From contig JALOTL010000007.1 of the NCBI GenBank assembly GCA_025457915.1, positions 124,001 to 188,000 of the forward strand: a stretch of DNA of 64,000 bases, written 5' to 3'. Shown here piece by piece: positions 44,552 through 54,400 of the stretch. The DNA is from Spirochaetota bacterium (GTDB taxonomy: Bacteria; Spirochaetota; UBA4802; UBA5550). Position numbers and translations under genes: made by a program. The notes beneath the pieces were generated by a model. The model did not search any database, was not told where the DNA came from, and saw only the letters and a list, made by a program, of their open reading frames with translations. How positions within the stretch are numbered: the stretch's first letter is position 1; each line of letters starts with the position of its first letter.

Positions 44552-45031
44552 ATGAAAAAAATATCATTCATAGCGGTGCTGTTCCTTTCCGCGGCACTGG
44601 CAGCCGGGTGCGCGACGAAGCAGGCCTACGACAACGGGGACAAATACGAGGGCGAGGTAAAAAGCGGCCTCAGGGAAGGGAAGGGCGAATACGAATGGAA
44701 GCGCGGCGACAAATACGCCGGCGAATATAAAAACGGTAAGAGGAACGGCTTCGGCGTCTATACCTGGTCTACGGGCGACAGGTTCGAAGGCTGGTACAAG
44801 GACGACGTTAAAAACGGCGACGGAACCTATACGTTTCCGAACGGCGACAGGTTTATCGGTAAATTCGCGGACGGGAAAATGAACGGCGCCGGGGAATACA
44901 TCTGGGCCAACGGCGACAGGTTTGCCGGCGAATTCAAGAATGACAGGAGAAACGGCGAAGGGGTCATGACCTATGCCGACGGTAAAGTAGTAAAAGGTAA
45001 ATGGATCAACAACGTCTATTCTGGCGAATGA
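44552..45031 (+). CDS. MORN-repeat lipoprotein
   Basis: 159 residues. Signal peptide FIAVLFLSAALAAGC with the lipobox Cys at about residue 20. Five or six MORN repeats of about 23 residues follow, such as YEGEVKSGLREGKGEYEWKRGD, YAGEYKNGKRNGFGVYTWSTGD, and FIGKFADGKMNGAGEYIWANGD. MORN proteins act as extended beta scaffolds at membranes. I use ATG 44552, with AGGAGA seven bases upstream; an ATG five codons earlier lies in the ribosome site. A strong bidirectional terminator follows. Confidence 0.88.
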   Translation: MKKISFIAVLFLSAALAAGCATKQAYDNGDKYEGEVKSGLREGKGEYEWKRGDKYAGEYKNGKRNGFGVYTWSTGDRFEGWYKDDVKNGDGTYTFPNGDRFIGKFADGKMNGAGEYIWANGDRFAGEFKNDRRNGEGVMTYADGKVVKGKWINNVYSGE

Positions 45032-45037
45032 AAACAG

Positions 45038-45069
45038 AACGGGCCGTTCCTGTCCCGGGACGGCCCGTT
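45038..45069. terminator. Bidirectional terminator between the MORN and rhomboid genes
   Basis: AACGGGCCG and CGGCCCGTT pair over nine bases, with an inner extension and a six-base loop. T-rich sequence follows on the plus strand (TTTCTTC) and a run of A precedes it, so it can work for both convergent genes. Confidence 0.75.
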
Positions 45070-45072
45070 TCT

Positions 45073-45714
45073 TCAATCCTTCTTCACGAATAATTTAAAA
45101 AGCAATATCCCTGAAATGAAACCGGCGATGTGCGTGATCCACGCCACGTTCCCCTGTCCGTTCATGAAGCCGGAGAGCTGCATCACAAACCACACGATTA
45201 AAAAAGCTATCGCAGGAAGCCTTATCGGTATGATGAACAGGAGCGCGTGCACCTTCACCATCGGAAAAAGGAACATGTAGGCGCCCATCACGCCGGATAT
45301 CGCGCCCGAGGCGCCGACCAGATCGATTTTCCGCGACGGATCGAGCAGGTAAAAGGCCAGGCCGCCAATGATCCCCGTAAGGGAATAGAAAATAAAAAAT
45401 CCCGGCCTGCTCATGGAGTCCTCCACGTTGTTCCCGAAAATCCAGAGGAAAAGCATGTTGAACACAAGGTGGAACACCCCCCCGTGGATGTACATGTAGG
45501 TGAAGAGCGACAGGTAGGGGTCGACGAGGGCCGAGTCTGGAAGGTTGCCGTTCCCGATTTCCAGCGGAATCATGGAAAACTGGTGCACAAATGCGGCGAA
45601 ACCCGAGGGGTTGAAGACGCCGTATAAAAAAACGAACACGTTCGTGAATATGAGAAAGAAGGTCACGAGCGGGAACCTTTTTGTCGGATTGATGTCCCTG
45701 TATGGAAACAGCAT
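45073..45714 (-). CDS. Rhomboid family intramembrane serine protease
   Basis: 213 residues with six membrane helices. The catalytic serine lies in GASGAISGVMGAY and the catalytic His in WITHIAGFISGI. The L1 and helix 2 motif HGGVFHLVFNMLFLWIFG is conserved. Rhomboids cut membrane proteins within or near the membrane. ATG 45714 overlaps the stop of the upstream gene (TGATG), so translation is coupled; it begins MLFPYRDINPTKRFP, as in bacterial relatives. The link to the GlgD-like gene is probably just operon history. Confidence 0.9.
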   Translation of the reverse strand: MLFPYRDINPTKRFPLVTFFLIFTNVFVFLYGVFNPSGFAAFVHQFSMIPLEIGNGNLPDSALVDPYLSLFTYMYIHGGVFHLVFNMLFLWIFGNNVEDSMSRPGFFIFYSLTGIIGGLAFYLLDPSRKIDLVGASGAISGVMGAYMFLFPMVKVHALLFIIPIRLPAIAFLIVWFVMQLSGFMNGQGNVAWITHIAGFISGILLFKLFVKKD

Positions 45715-46895
45715 CAGCGTATCAGGGACGAGCCGTCGTAAAGAAATTTTTTGCCGGAGAAGTACGACCCGCCCAGCCCGGATGCGACATAGCATGCGCC
45801 GCCTATCCTTGAGCCGGAGGGTATCCTGCAGTCCTTCCCGATCAGGGTTATGCTGTTGAAAAGGGTGCCTGAAAAATCATTGCTCTTTATAAATTCATCC
45901 GTGGATCCGATTATGCATCCGTCGCCGATGGACGGCAATGCTTCGGGCGAATCGGCGCCCTCGACGGGACCCGCGGGACGTTCCGATTCGTCTATTATGG
46001 CGGTTGTGATCCTGGCGCCCGGTCCTATCTTCACGAACGGAAGGACGATCGAATTCCTCACGACCGAGTTCCTGCCGATCTCCACGCCGGGATAAATTAT
46101 CGAATCCTCCACGGTGCCGTCTATGCTGCAGAAGTCCGATATGAGCGAGTTCTTGATCCTGGCGTGCTTCCCGAGGTAGGCGTAACCCTCCGCCTTTATC
46201 TGGCTCTGGATTATCCTCTCCCGGTAAAGCATCCCGAAAAGCTCCGGGGTCCATATTATCCCCCTGTTGAGCCTGTAATAATCCACCACCGACTTTATCG
46301 GCCAGTAATAGGCTTCGAAGCTGCTTTTAGAAATGCCCGAATTCACCATTATGTTTATTATCATCTCGAAGATGTTCGGCGATTCCCTGCCCTCCTCTAT
46401 TGCGATGTTTATCACGTCGAGGAGGGTTGCCTGGTCGGCTATGAGGACCTTGTAGGCCATCGACGGTTTGCCGTCCATGACGAGCCTGAAAAGCATGGCG
46501 CCGGTTTTTTTTGATTTGAATTTTTTGACTATCTCCGTAAAATCAATAATTGACGGGTTGTCGCCGTTATAGATCACGTAGTAGTCGGTATTGCTGTCCA
46601 TTATGAGGTTGTAGCTCACCCTTATGTCGGAATACTCGCGCGATACGACCTTTATCGGCGGAAATTTCATGTCCTGAAAGGGACCATACAGGTTCACGTA
46701 ATCCTCGAGGCCGTCATCGTAATTATTGTATATGATGGTCCTCCTGGCCCCGGAGGAAAAAGAGTTCCTGATGGTGAAATCGACCACCCTGAACCTGCCT
46801 CCGAAGGGAAGCATATACCTGGACCTGGTGTCAGTGAGGGAAAGCAGTGAATTGTCCCTCGCGCCCGGATAAGATATGATTGTAAAGTCGTTCAT
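45714..46895 (-). CDS. GlgC/GlgD-like nucleotidyltransferase with degenerate active-site loop
   Basis: 393 residues. The N-terminal nucleotidyltransferase domain shows SRYMLPFGGRFRVVDFTIRN and VIYNGDNPSIIDF, matching ADP-glucose pyrophosphorylase (KpavPfgGkyRlIDf-lsN; sgDhiy-md). The glycine-rich pyrophosphate loop GGxGxRL is replaced by YPGARDNSLLSL, as in the catalytically weak GlgD subunit. The C-terminal third is a left-handed beta-helix (IKNSLISDFCSIDGTVEDSIIYPGVEIG). It may be a regulatory partner for glycogen synthesis, but no glgC, glgA or glgB is in the window. Start at ATG 46895 (MNDFTIISYP) rather than 12 codons upstream, by comparison with the family. Confidence 0.8.
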   Translation of the reverse strand: MNDFTIISYPGARDNSLLSLTDTRSRYMLPFGGRFRVVDFTIRNSFSSGARRTIIYNNYDDGLEDYVNLYGPFQDMKFPPIKVVSREYSDIRVSYNLIMDSNTDYYVIYNGDNPSIIDFTEIVKKFKSKKTGAMLFRLVMDGKPSMAYKVLIADQATLLDVINIAIEEGRESPNIFEMIINIMVNSGISKSSFEAYYWPIKSVVDYYRLNRGIIWTPELFGMLYRERIIQSQIKAEGYAYLGKHARIKNSLISDFCSIDGTVEDSIIYPGVEIGRNSVVRNSIVLPFVKIGPGARITTAIIDESERPAGPVEGADSPEALPSIGDGCIIGSTDEFIKSNDFSGTLFNSITLIGKDCRIPSGSRIGGACYVASGLGGSYFSGKKFLYDGSSLIR

Positions 46896-47024
46896 TTTAA
46901 TACAGGGCAAGAAAAAATGCGAACCGTTCAAAAATCAATCAATATAATAAAAATGCAATTAGTTTTTTCAGGGACAACCATCAATATGATAAACGCGATG
47001 GAAAGGCGGGACAGGGCTGATTAG

Positions 47025-48536
47025 ATGGATTTTGAAATAAGGATAAAACCATCCGGCAGGTCTTTGAGGGCCGAAGAAGGGACGACCCTGATGGACGCCC
47101 TGGCAGACGCCGGGATAATGATAAAAAGTCCGTGCGGCGGAAGGGGGATCTGCGGGAAATGCACGGTAAAGGCCACGGGAAGGCTTTCACCGAGGACCGG
47201 CAGGGAAGAGGGCCTGCCGGACGGAACAAGGCTGTCCTGTACCGCGAGGATTTCAGGAAACGCTGAAATCACCGTGGATGAAGTCAGGAAGGCGCCCGTC
47301 TTCCCGGAAGTTCATGCGGGAAAACCCGGCCCTTTCGCTGCTGCGATCGACATCGGGACCACTTCAGTCAAAATTTCCATAACTGACCTGTCATCCGGCG
47401 AAGCGCGCCCTTACGATTTCTTCCTTAACCCGCAGAGAAGGTACGGCGACGACGTCATTTCCCGGATAGCCGCGTCGGCCGGGACTGACGCACGCGGGGC
47501 GCTCTCGAAACTGATAAGGAGAGACATATCGGCGTCCCTGTCAGGCGCGGGCATCGCGTTCAAAAAGGCGGTCGTTTCCGGCAACACGGCCATGTCCTAT
47601 TTCCTGCTCGGTCTCGATCCCGGTCCTCTCGGCCGCCACCCATACACCGCGCCCGTGCTGGATTTCCCTTCCCTGAGGGCGTCCGCCCTCGGCATGGAGA
47701 TTCCGGGCGACCCCGAGACCGGCGTGCTGCCGTCCGTATCGGCCTTTCTGGGCGGGGACCTGGCCGGCGGACTTGCGGTAACCGACGCCGCCGGATACGC
47801 GAAAAACGTGTTTTACATAGACATGGGAACAAACGGTGAAATGTTCCTCCGCCCGTCCTCGGGCGGCATCTACGCCGCGTCCTGCGCCATGGGCCCAGCG
47901 CTGGAAGGTATGAACATCTCCTGCGGCATGACGGCCGACGAGGGAGCCATCAATCATGTTTCAATCCGGCAGGGAAGTTTCGCGATTTCGGTGATAGGAG
48001 GCGGAAAGGCGGCGGGGATCTGCGGCACGGGGCTGATAGACGCAACGGCCTGCCTTATCGCGGCCGGGATCATTTCCCGCAGCGGCTCCATGGCGAAATC
48101 GATCGCGCCCGGGAGCCCTGCCGGGCTATTCATTTCTGAAAAAGGCGTTCACCTTGCAGGGGACGTATTTATCAGCCAGAAGGACATAAGGAACCTTCAG
48201 CTCGCCAAGGGCGCGAGCCTTGCGGCCGCGGAAATCCTCCTGGAAGAGGCGGGATGCGATCCCGGATCGATATCGCATGTCTTCATAGCGGGTGAATTCG
48301 GCGAAAACGTTGACGTAGGGAACCTGAAACGCCTCTCCTTCCTGCCGGATTTCAGGAACGCCGTCTATTTTTTCCTCGGAAACACCAGCCTGAGGGCGGC
48401 CGAGATGGCGTGCCTTGACGCCGGCTTTATCGGGAGGATCGGGTCTCTCCGTCACGGTATCAGGGCGGTGGAGCTCTCCAGCCGTCCTGGTTTCGATGAA
48501 AAGTTTCTCGCCTCGCTCGATTTCCGGGCGGATTAA
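47025..48536 (+). CDS. ASKHA ATPase with N-terminal [2Fe-2S] domain (corrinoid activation/RACo-like)
   Basis: 503 residues. Residues 1-85 form a plant-type ferredoxin: KSPCGGRGICGKCTVKATG and LSCTAR provide the four cluster Cys. The rest is the DUF4445 ASKHA fold with AAIDIGTTSVKISI (phosphate 1), FYIDMGTNGEMFL (phosphate 2), and HVFIAGEFGENVDVGNL. Such proteins (RACo, RamA-like) use ATP to drive reduction of Co(II) corrinoid proteins involved in methyl transfer. No methyltransferase or corrinoid protein lies nearby, so the target is unknown. It is at the usual length minus the middle linker domain of longer members. The ribosome site is weak. Confidence 0.85.
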   Translation: MDFEIRIKPSGRSLRAEEGTTLMDALADAGIMIKSPCGGRGICGKCTVKATGRLSPRTGREEGLPDGTRLSCTARISGNAEITVDEVRKAPVFPEVHAGKPGPFAAAIDIGTTSVKISITDLSSGEARPYDFFLNPQRRYGDDVISRIAASAGTDARGALSKLIRRDISASLSGAGIAFKKAVVSGNTAMSYFLLGLDPGPLGRHPYTAPVLDFPSLRASALGMEIPGDPETGVLPSVSAFLGGDLAGGLAVTDAAGYAKNVFYIDMGTNGEMFLRPSSGGIYAASCAMGPALEGMNISCGMTADEGAINHVSIRQGSFAISVIGGGKAAGICGTGLIDATACLIAAGIISRSGSMAKSIAPGSPAGLFISEKGVHLAGDVFISQKDIRNLQLAKGASLAAAEILLEEAGCDPGSISHVFIAGEFGENVDVGNLKRLSFLPDFRNAVYFFLGNTSLRAAEMACLDAGFIGRIGSLRHGIRAVELSSRPGFDEKFLASLDFRAD

Positions 48537-48618
48537 TGGCAAGGGTGCCCGCTTAGATGTTGACATTTTACCGGGATGATGTATTTTTCACATATCTTAT
48601 TTTTGGGAAACACCCGAG

Positions 48619-49566
48619 ATGGTTGAAGTAAAAAATCTTTCGAAAATTTTTACAGCGCGTAAAAGCGGGTTCTTCCAGCATCCCTCCGTCATAAGGGCGG
48701 TGGACGGAATCGACCTGTCCATCCCGTCCGGATCCACCCTGGGGCTTGTCGGAGAAAGCGGCAGCGGAAAAACGACGGCGGCAAGGTCCATACTGAGACT
48801 CATAGAACCGGACACGGGGTCCGTCAGGATCGACGGCATCGACGTGACCGGACTCTCCAGGAAGGACCTGCGGCTTTTCCGCAGGAACATGCAGATAGTC
48901 TTCCAGGACCCCTTCAGCTCGCTGAACCCGAGAATGACGGTTGAAAAAATCATCTGCGAGCCGATGGGGATACACACAGACATGAAAAAAAAGGAGATCC
49001 GGGAACGGCTCGGATTTCTGCTTGAACTGGTGGGGCTGGACGGGGGACACATCGACAGGTACCCGCACGAATTCAGCGGCGGTCAGCGCCAGAGGATAGG
49101 CATAGCGAGGGCGATCGCGCTCAACCCGAAATTCATCATACTGGACGAGCCCGTCACCGCCCTCGACGTCTCGATACAGGGGCAGATACTGAACCTCCTG
49201 TACGATCTCCAGAAAAAGCTCCGCCTGACCTACCTCCTGGTGGCGCACGACCTGGCGGTCGTCGAACACATGTCAGAAAGGATCGCGGTCATGTACCTGG
49301 GCAGGATCGTCGAGGAAGCCGACAAAAAAAGCATTTATTCCAGGCCGCTTCATCCCTATACCAGGAGCCTGATCAAATCAATGCCGGACCTGGCTCCGGT
49401 CAAGCACGGGTTTTCCTCGATACCAGGTGAGATACCATCTCCCGAGAAGCCGCCTGAGGGGTGCCATTTCCATCCAAGGTGCCCGAATGTCATGGAAAAA
49501 TGCCGCAGGGAATACCCGGGAATCAAGGGGATCGGAAAATCAAGGGTCGCCTGCCATCTCTATTGA
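48619..49566 (+). CDS. Oligopeptide/dipeptide ABC transporter ATP-binding protein (OppF type)
   Basis: 315 residues. Walker A GESGSGKTT, Q-loop VFQDPFSSLNPRM, signature EFSGGQRQRIGIARA, Walker B FIILDEPVTALD, and H-loop LVAHDLAVVE are intact. The C-terminal oligo/dpp domain has HPYTRSLIKSMPDL and CHFHPRCPNVMEKCRREYP, whose Cys residues may bind a cluster or zinc. It powers uptake of peptides, nickel or opines with a membrane complex. The matching permease, OppD and binding-protein genes are not in the window, so it is an orphan here. The CDF gene begins 19 bp downstream. Confidence 0.9.
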   Translation: MVEVKNLSKIFTARKSGFFQHPSVIRAVDGIDLSIPSGSTLGLVGESGSGKTTAARSILRLIEPDTGSVRIDGIDVTGLSRKDLRLFRRNMQIVFQDPFSSLNPRMTVEKIICEPMGIHTDMKKKEIRERLGFLLELVGLDGGHIDRYPHEFSGGQRQRIGIARAIALNPKFIILDEPVTALDVSIQGQILNLLYDLQKKLRLTYLLVAHDLAVVEHMSERIAVMYLGRIVEEADKKSIYSRPLHPYTRSLIKSMPDLAPVKHGFSSIPGEIPSPEKPPEGCHFHPRCPNVMEKCRREYPGIKGIGKSRVACHLY

Positions 49567-49585
49567 CTGGCGGCGGAACAACGGC

Positions 49586-50506
49586 ATGGACAGAAACAAA
49601 TTAATCAAGACGGCATCGCTGATCAGCATTTCCGGGAACCTTCTGCTCTCCTGCGCCAAGATCGTATTCGGGATTCTTTCGGGAAGCCTTGCCGTCATCG
49701 GGGACGGGCTCGACAGCCTTTCCGACGTATTCATATCATTCATCACCCTCATCGTTTCCATGATCATCGCGCTCCCGCCCGACAGGGAGCACCCTTACGG
49801 GCACTACAGGGCCGAGACCATCGCGACATCGATCCTCGCCTTCATCATATTTTTCATAGGCGGCCAGCTAACAATTTCCACGATCGAAAAAATAACCAGC
49901 CACCAGACCTTCATAATGCCGGACATCATGGCCGTTTACGTCACGGTTTTTTCCATATTCGGAAAGATCCTCCTCTCGTGGAGCCAGTACGCGATCGGCA
50001 AAAAAACCGGCAGCTCCATGCTGATCGCCAACAGCAAAAACATGGCGAGCGACATCCTCACCTCTGCCGGCGTGCTGACAGGTCTCGCGTGCGCCTACTT
50101 TTTCGCGCTGCCTATAGTGGACAAGGTTCTCGCAATACTGATAGGGATGTGGATCATGTTCACCGCGGTGCGGATATACATGGGCACACTGACCGAGCTC
50201 ATGGAGGGCGAGGAAAACAGGGCCCTCTACGACAGGATATTCGATGCCGTCAAGAAGACCGACGGGACCGCCAACCCGCACCGCGTCAGGATAAGAAAGC
50301 TCGGCGCGATGTACGTGATCGACATGGACGTGGAGGTCGACGGAGAAATGAAGGTGAGCGACGCGCACCTTACGGCGAAGGACATAGAAATCAACATAAG
50401 GCGTTCGATAACAAACATCTACGACGTGGTCATACACATAGAGCCCCTTGGCAACTACGAGGAGGAATGCTACGGCCTGTCCCACGGGGACGTCAATCCT
50501 CCATAA
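49586..50506 (+). CDS. Cation diffusion facilitator (CDF) metal transporter
   Basis: 306 residues. Six membrane helices and a cytoplasmic C-terminal domain. Helix 2 has GDGLDSLSDVFISF with the metal-site Asp pair, followed by the loop DREHPYGHYRAETIA, a CDF signature. Helix 5 has the NSKNMASDILTS motif with Asn/Asp in place of the H-x3-D pair, which suggests a metal preference other than zinc. The C-terminal domain (HRVRIRKLGAMYVIDMDVEVDG, VVIHIEP) is the usual ferredoxin-like regulator. It exports metal using the proton gradient. ATG 49586 is 19 bp after the OppF-type stop, so the two may be cotranscribed. Confidence 0.88.
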   Translation: MDRNKLIKTASLISISGNLLLSCAKIVFGILSGSLAVIGDGLDSLSDVFISFITLIVSMIIALPPDREHPYGHYRAETIATSILAFIIFFIGGQLTISTIEKITSHQTFIMPDIMAVYVTVFSIFGKILLSWSQYAIGKKTGSSMLIANSKNMASDILTSAGVLTGLACAYFFALPIVDKVLAILIGMWIMFTAVRIYMGTLTELMEGEENRALYDRIFDAVKKTDGTANPHRVRIRKLGAMYVIDMDVEVDGEMKVSDAHLTAKDIEINIRRSITNIYDVVIHIEPLGNYEEECYGLSHGDVNPP

Positions 50507-50555
50507 AATCGGTAACGCCGTTAAAAGCGGCGGCTTTCAGAATGAAAAATTATTT

Positions 50556-51482
50556 ATGCTGATTCATATTATGCTCGGTTATAATCCAGGACAATCTGCC
50601 CGAAAGGCCCTGCAAATCCTCAAACCCGCGCTCCTGGCGTTCATCATCGGGCTTTATCCCTGCACGGCCTCCGGACAGTCGTTCGATCCCAACCTCGAAA
50701 TGATGATGAAGCTGATAAAGGAAAACAAATCCCCGGAGATGCCGAAGGAAAGGATCATCCTGAAAAACGACGCCCTCTTCTGCACCGGGGACAGCAGTAT
50801 TGCGGCCATAAACAACGGGGCTGCTGAGCTCATGCAGAAGGGGGAATGGGAAAAAGCGGCGGAGGCACTGGAGGATGCGATCACGAAATCGGCGCTCTTT
50901 TTCCCCTTCAGGTTCAACCTCGGCATGTGCTACATACACCTCGACCAGCTTAAAAGGGCCCTTCTCCATTTTGAAAAGGTCGCGGGCGTGGTTCCGGAAT
51001 ACTACGAAACCTATATACAGATCGCGTATATCTTCCAGCGGTGGCAGCAGGACACGGAGGCAATAAGGTACTACAGGGAGGCCCTCAGAAAAAACAACCG
51101 GAACATCGACACGCTGGTAATGATCGGGGACATATTCTACCAGAGGCACCAGATAGAAATGGCGAAAAAATACTACGACGCGTCGCTGAAGATAGACCAC
51201 AGGTTCGCCAACGGGATCCTCGGGCTCGCGAAAATCCACTTCAAGCGCGGTGAATTCCACAAGGCGATAATCCTGTTTAAAAGCATAGACATTTCAAAAC
51301 CCTACGACAAATCCTATCACTACTATTACGCGGAATCAGCCTTCAAGCTCAGGGACTACAGGGCGGCGAGCGAGCAGTACCAGACGCTGCTGGGGTTTAA
51401 AAACGACAGGTTTTTTCTCACCAATTCGTTCGATCTCATCAGGCACAAACTCAACCTGAGCAAAAGATTCATTGAAAGGTGA
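50556..51482 (+). CDS. TPR-repeat exported protein
   Basis: 308 residues from ATG 50556. An N-terminal signal (ILKPALLAFIIGLYPCTASGQS) directs export. From about residue 85 there are five or six tetratricopeptide pairs, for example ALFFPFRFNLGMCYIHLDQLKRALLHFEKVAGVVPEYYETYIQIAYIFQRWQQDTEAIRYYREAL. No other domain is seen. An ATG at 50571 would also keep the signal peptide and cannot be excluded. The frame upstream of 50556 overlaps the CDF gene and is not used. It ends directly at the stop of the HEAT gene on the other strand. Confidence 0.8.
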   Translation: MLIHIMLGYNPGQSARKALQILKPALLAFIIGLYPCTASGQSFDPNLEMMMKLIKENKSPEMPKERIILKNDALFCTGDSSIAAINNGAAELMQKGEWEKAAEALEDAITKSALFFPFRFNLGMCYIHLDQLKRALLHFEKVAGVVPEYYETYIQIAYIFQRWQQDTEAIRYYREALRKNNRNIDTLVMIGDIFYQRHQIEMAKKYYDASLKIDHRFANGILGLAKIHFKRGEFHKAIILFKSIDISKPYDKSYHYYYAESAFKLRDYRAASEQYQTLLGFKNDRFFLTNSFDLIRHKLNLSKRFIER

Positions 51483-54400
51483 TCAATCGACTATTATCCT
51501 GGAAATCTCCACCTTGTAAAGGTTGTTGATGTTCGTGACCATTTTCTTCACGTTTTTGATGAGCTCCCTGTCCGTGGAGCGCTTCTGCACGTATTTTTCT
51601 ATCTCGTCCAGCTGGCTCTCTATCTTCCTGCCGATGTTGTCGAGCTCCCTCGCTATGGCGGCCGTGGATGCCGACCTCGACTCCCTCTTCAGCTTTTTTA
51701 TCTCGGCCTCGAGCTGCCTGTTGAGCACCTCCTTCTGCTTCTCCCGCTCCGAGATGGACAGGTCGAAGCTGTCCGCGAGCTCGGAAAAATTTATCGGGTC
51801 GAGCATCTCTACCACGTCCCTTGACTTCGAGGTGTTGGTTATGACCGCCTCCGGGACGGCCTTGATGCTGAACAGGCTTTTCACCGCATCTGACGTCGCC
51901 CGATCCAGGAATATCCTGTTGGATATGGGTATGTCGTAAAAATCCAGCACCTTGAAGTCGGACATCTCCATGATCTCTTCGTTGACCATCTTGACGCTGT
52001 CCGTGATTATCTGGAGAAAATACCTTATCCTGTTCGAGCTTATCCTGGTCCGGTTGTACTCCTCGGTGTTGCGGAGTATGTCCGCCGCGACCCTGGCGGC
52101 CGCTACCGGGTCGGTAAAGCTGGATATGATCTCGCCGTTCGACATCCTGGCAATTATGCCCTCGTTGACCGCTATGGGATTGATGATGACGGCCTTGATG
52201 GCTATGTTGACGTCGATCAGCTCCGATATCGCGCTTGTCCTCGGGTCATGCCCGCCCTCGAGCATGGATATCCTGAGAAGGGTCCTGGGCGTCTCGCTGA
52301 GTCCCGCAAGCGCTATAGCACCCTCCTCCGGGTTAAGCGGCCCCATCCCCTCGATGTCGGGCGCCTCGTACTTGCGGAATATGTTTATGATAAACCCGTC
52401 AATCTCCTTCATCTCCTCTTCAGGGAGCTTTTCAAGTATCGGGATGATGTCCCTCGATATCCCGTACTCTTCCTTCAGCAGGGACAGCAGAAAAAATGAA
52501 AACTCGATGGACCTGAGGTCTCCCAGTATGGTGAGAATGTCCCTCTGTATGCCCTTGTTCTTGATTACCAGCATGTCCCTGATGGAGCGCAGGGCGTCCC
52601 TGTTCCCGATCTTCGCCAAAAGGAGGCATGAATATATCCTCACCCTGATTCCCGGGTCCTTGAGGTAGTCCTGCAGGTACCTGTTGAGGGTCCTCCTGTT
52701 TACGGTGGTGTTGATTGATATGATTTCCCCGATCGCCCTTATGATGTAGTCCTTGTACTCGTCCCTCTCCATCTTGTTGAACAGCTCGTTCAGGTAATCA
52801 ATGTCCGAATCAAACCCGCATTTACCCAGGCCCAGGATGGCGAGGCCCCTTATCCGCTGGCTCGGGCTGTTCTCGATGATGCCCTTGAATATCTGCGCGG
52901 CGGTTATGTTGCCCGAGACGTCCCTGAGCAGAAGAATCTCGACGGTCTTTTCGATTATCGGCAGTATCCCGGCTATGTTCTTCTTCAGCATCTCCAGGAG
53001 GATGTTCAAGGACCTCTGTTCGGTGAACAGCGAGAGATAACTCAGTCCCCTGAACTGCTCCTCCTCGCTTCCCGTGCCGATCATCACCTCGATCTCTCCG
53101 AGCATGTAGGAATAATTCAGGGTGGACAGGCAATGGATGACGGCCGCCATGATCTTTTCATCCGGGTACTTCTTCAGGTAGTTGTAGATGTTGACGAGCG
53201 GGGAGGAAGCCTCCTGTATGTTGAGTCCCTCGATTATCCTGCAGAGCCTCAGTATCCTGTTCTTGAGGTATCTTTTCTCGAAGTTGATGTCATCCAGCCT
53301 GGAGGCCGAGTTCTCCCTTGATTTTTTGTCCTCGTCGTGCAGGACCTCTATGAGGAGCGCGAGGTCGTTTTCATCCTCCTCCCTGATATGGGTTATCCAC
53401 CTGGACATGTCCGATACGACGTGTTTATATACGGCCGGGTCCTCCTGCTGGAGGAATACGACTATGTCCTTCTTCAGTGACGGGGTGCAGTACTCGAGTA
53501 TGAAATTCCTGATCCTCTGGAAGCTCTCCGGATAGCTCTTTTCAATGACGTCCGTTATCATGAAGTCCCTTCGATACGTCTCGAAATAGGTCTCGAGCGT
53601 TACGACGATGTAGCTGTACAGTTTGTCCTGCAGGATGTGAAACTGGCGCGACGATTCAGTGCTGCTGAAAAATTTCACCAGTATATCAACGATGATGTCG
53701 CTGTCCCTCGGGCTTTCAACCGTAAGGGCGATCAGGTTCCTGAACAGCTTGTCCGGATCCCTGAGCCTGTTTATGTTGGTATAGATGGCGTAGAGCACCA
53801 TGCCGATCAGCTCAACGTTTCCGGACGTCAGGGATTTCATCGTGTATATTAGGAACTCCCTGTGGTTGCAGAGAAGCATTGCCGTTATGAGCGCCGTTTT
53901 AGTATTGTTGGAATAAGAGTCGAACCTGGGCGCGACCTTGCCGAGGAGCACCCTGATGTCCAGTACTATCTTGTCCTCCTTGTCGGGGGAATAGGTGAAA
54001 AGCTTGTCGTCCTCGGTCCTCGACAGCTCCATCTTGTCGGCAAGCTCGTTGATGAGCAGCGAGAGCGACATGAAGACCGCGTAGCTGATGGAGTCGTCGT
54101 TCTTCTTCAGGAGCTCCTCGAAAAGGTGTACCGGCTTGAATGACGAGATGGCCTGGACCGCAAGCGATTTCACGTTGACGTCGGCCTCGCCGGAGCCGAT
54201 CAGTGTCTGCAGGTAGGTCCTCACCTTGTCGGAATCCCTGCCTATCACCCTGATGACCTCGAAGGCCTTCGTTATACCCGGTATCGCCTCCGGGTTGTTC
54301 CTGTGGGTTTCGATGAAATCGACGATCTCGGGGACGTTTTCCTGCGTCCCGTATTTTTCGATGAATCCCAGGACCTGGATCCTCTCGGACTCGGATATGT

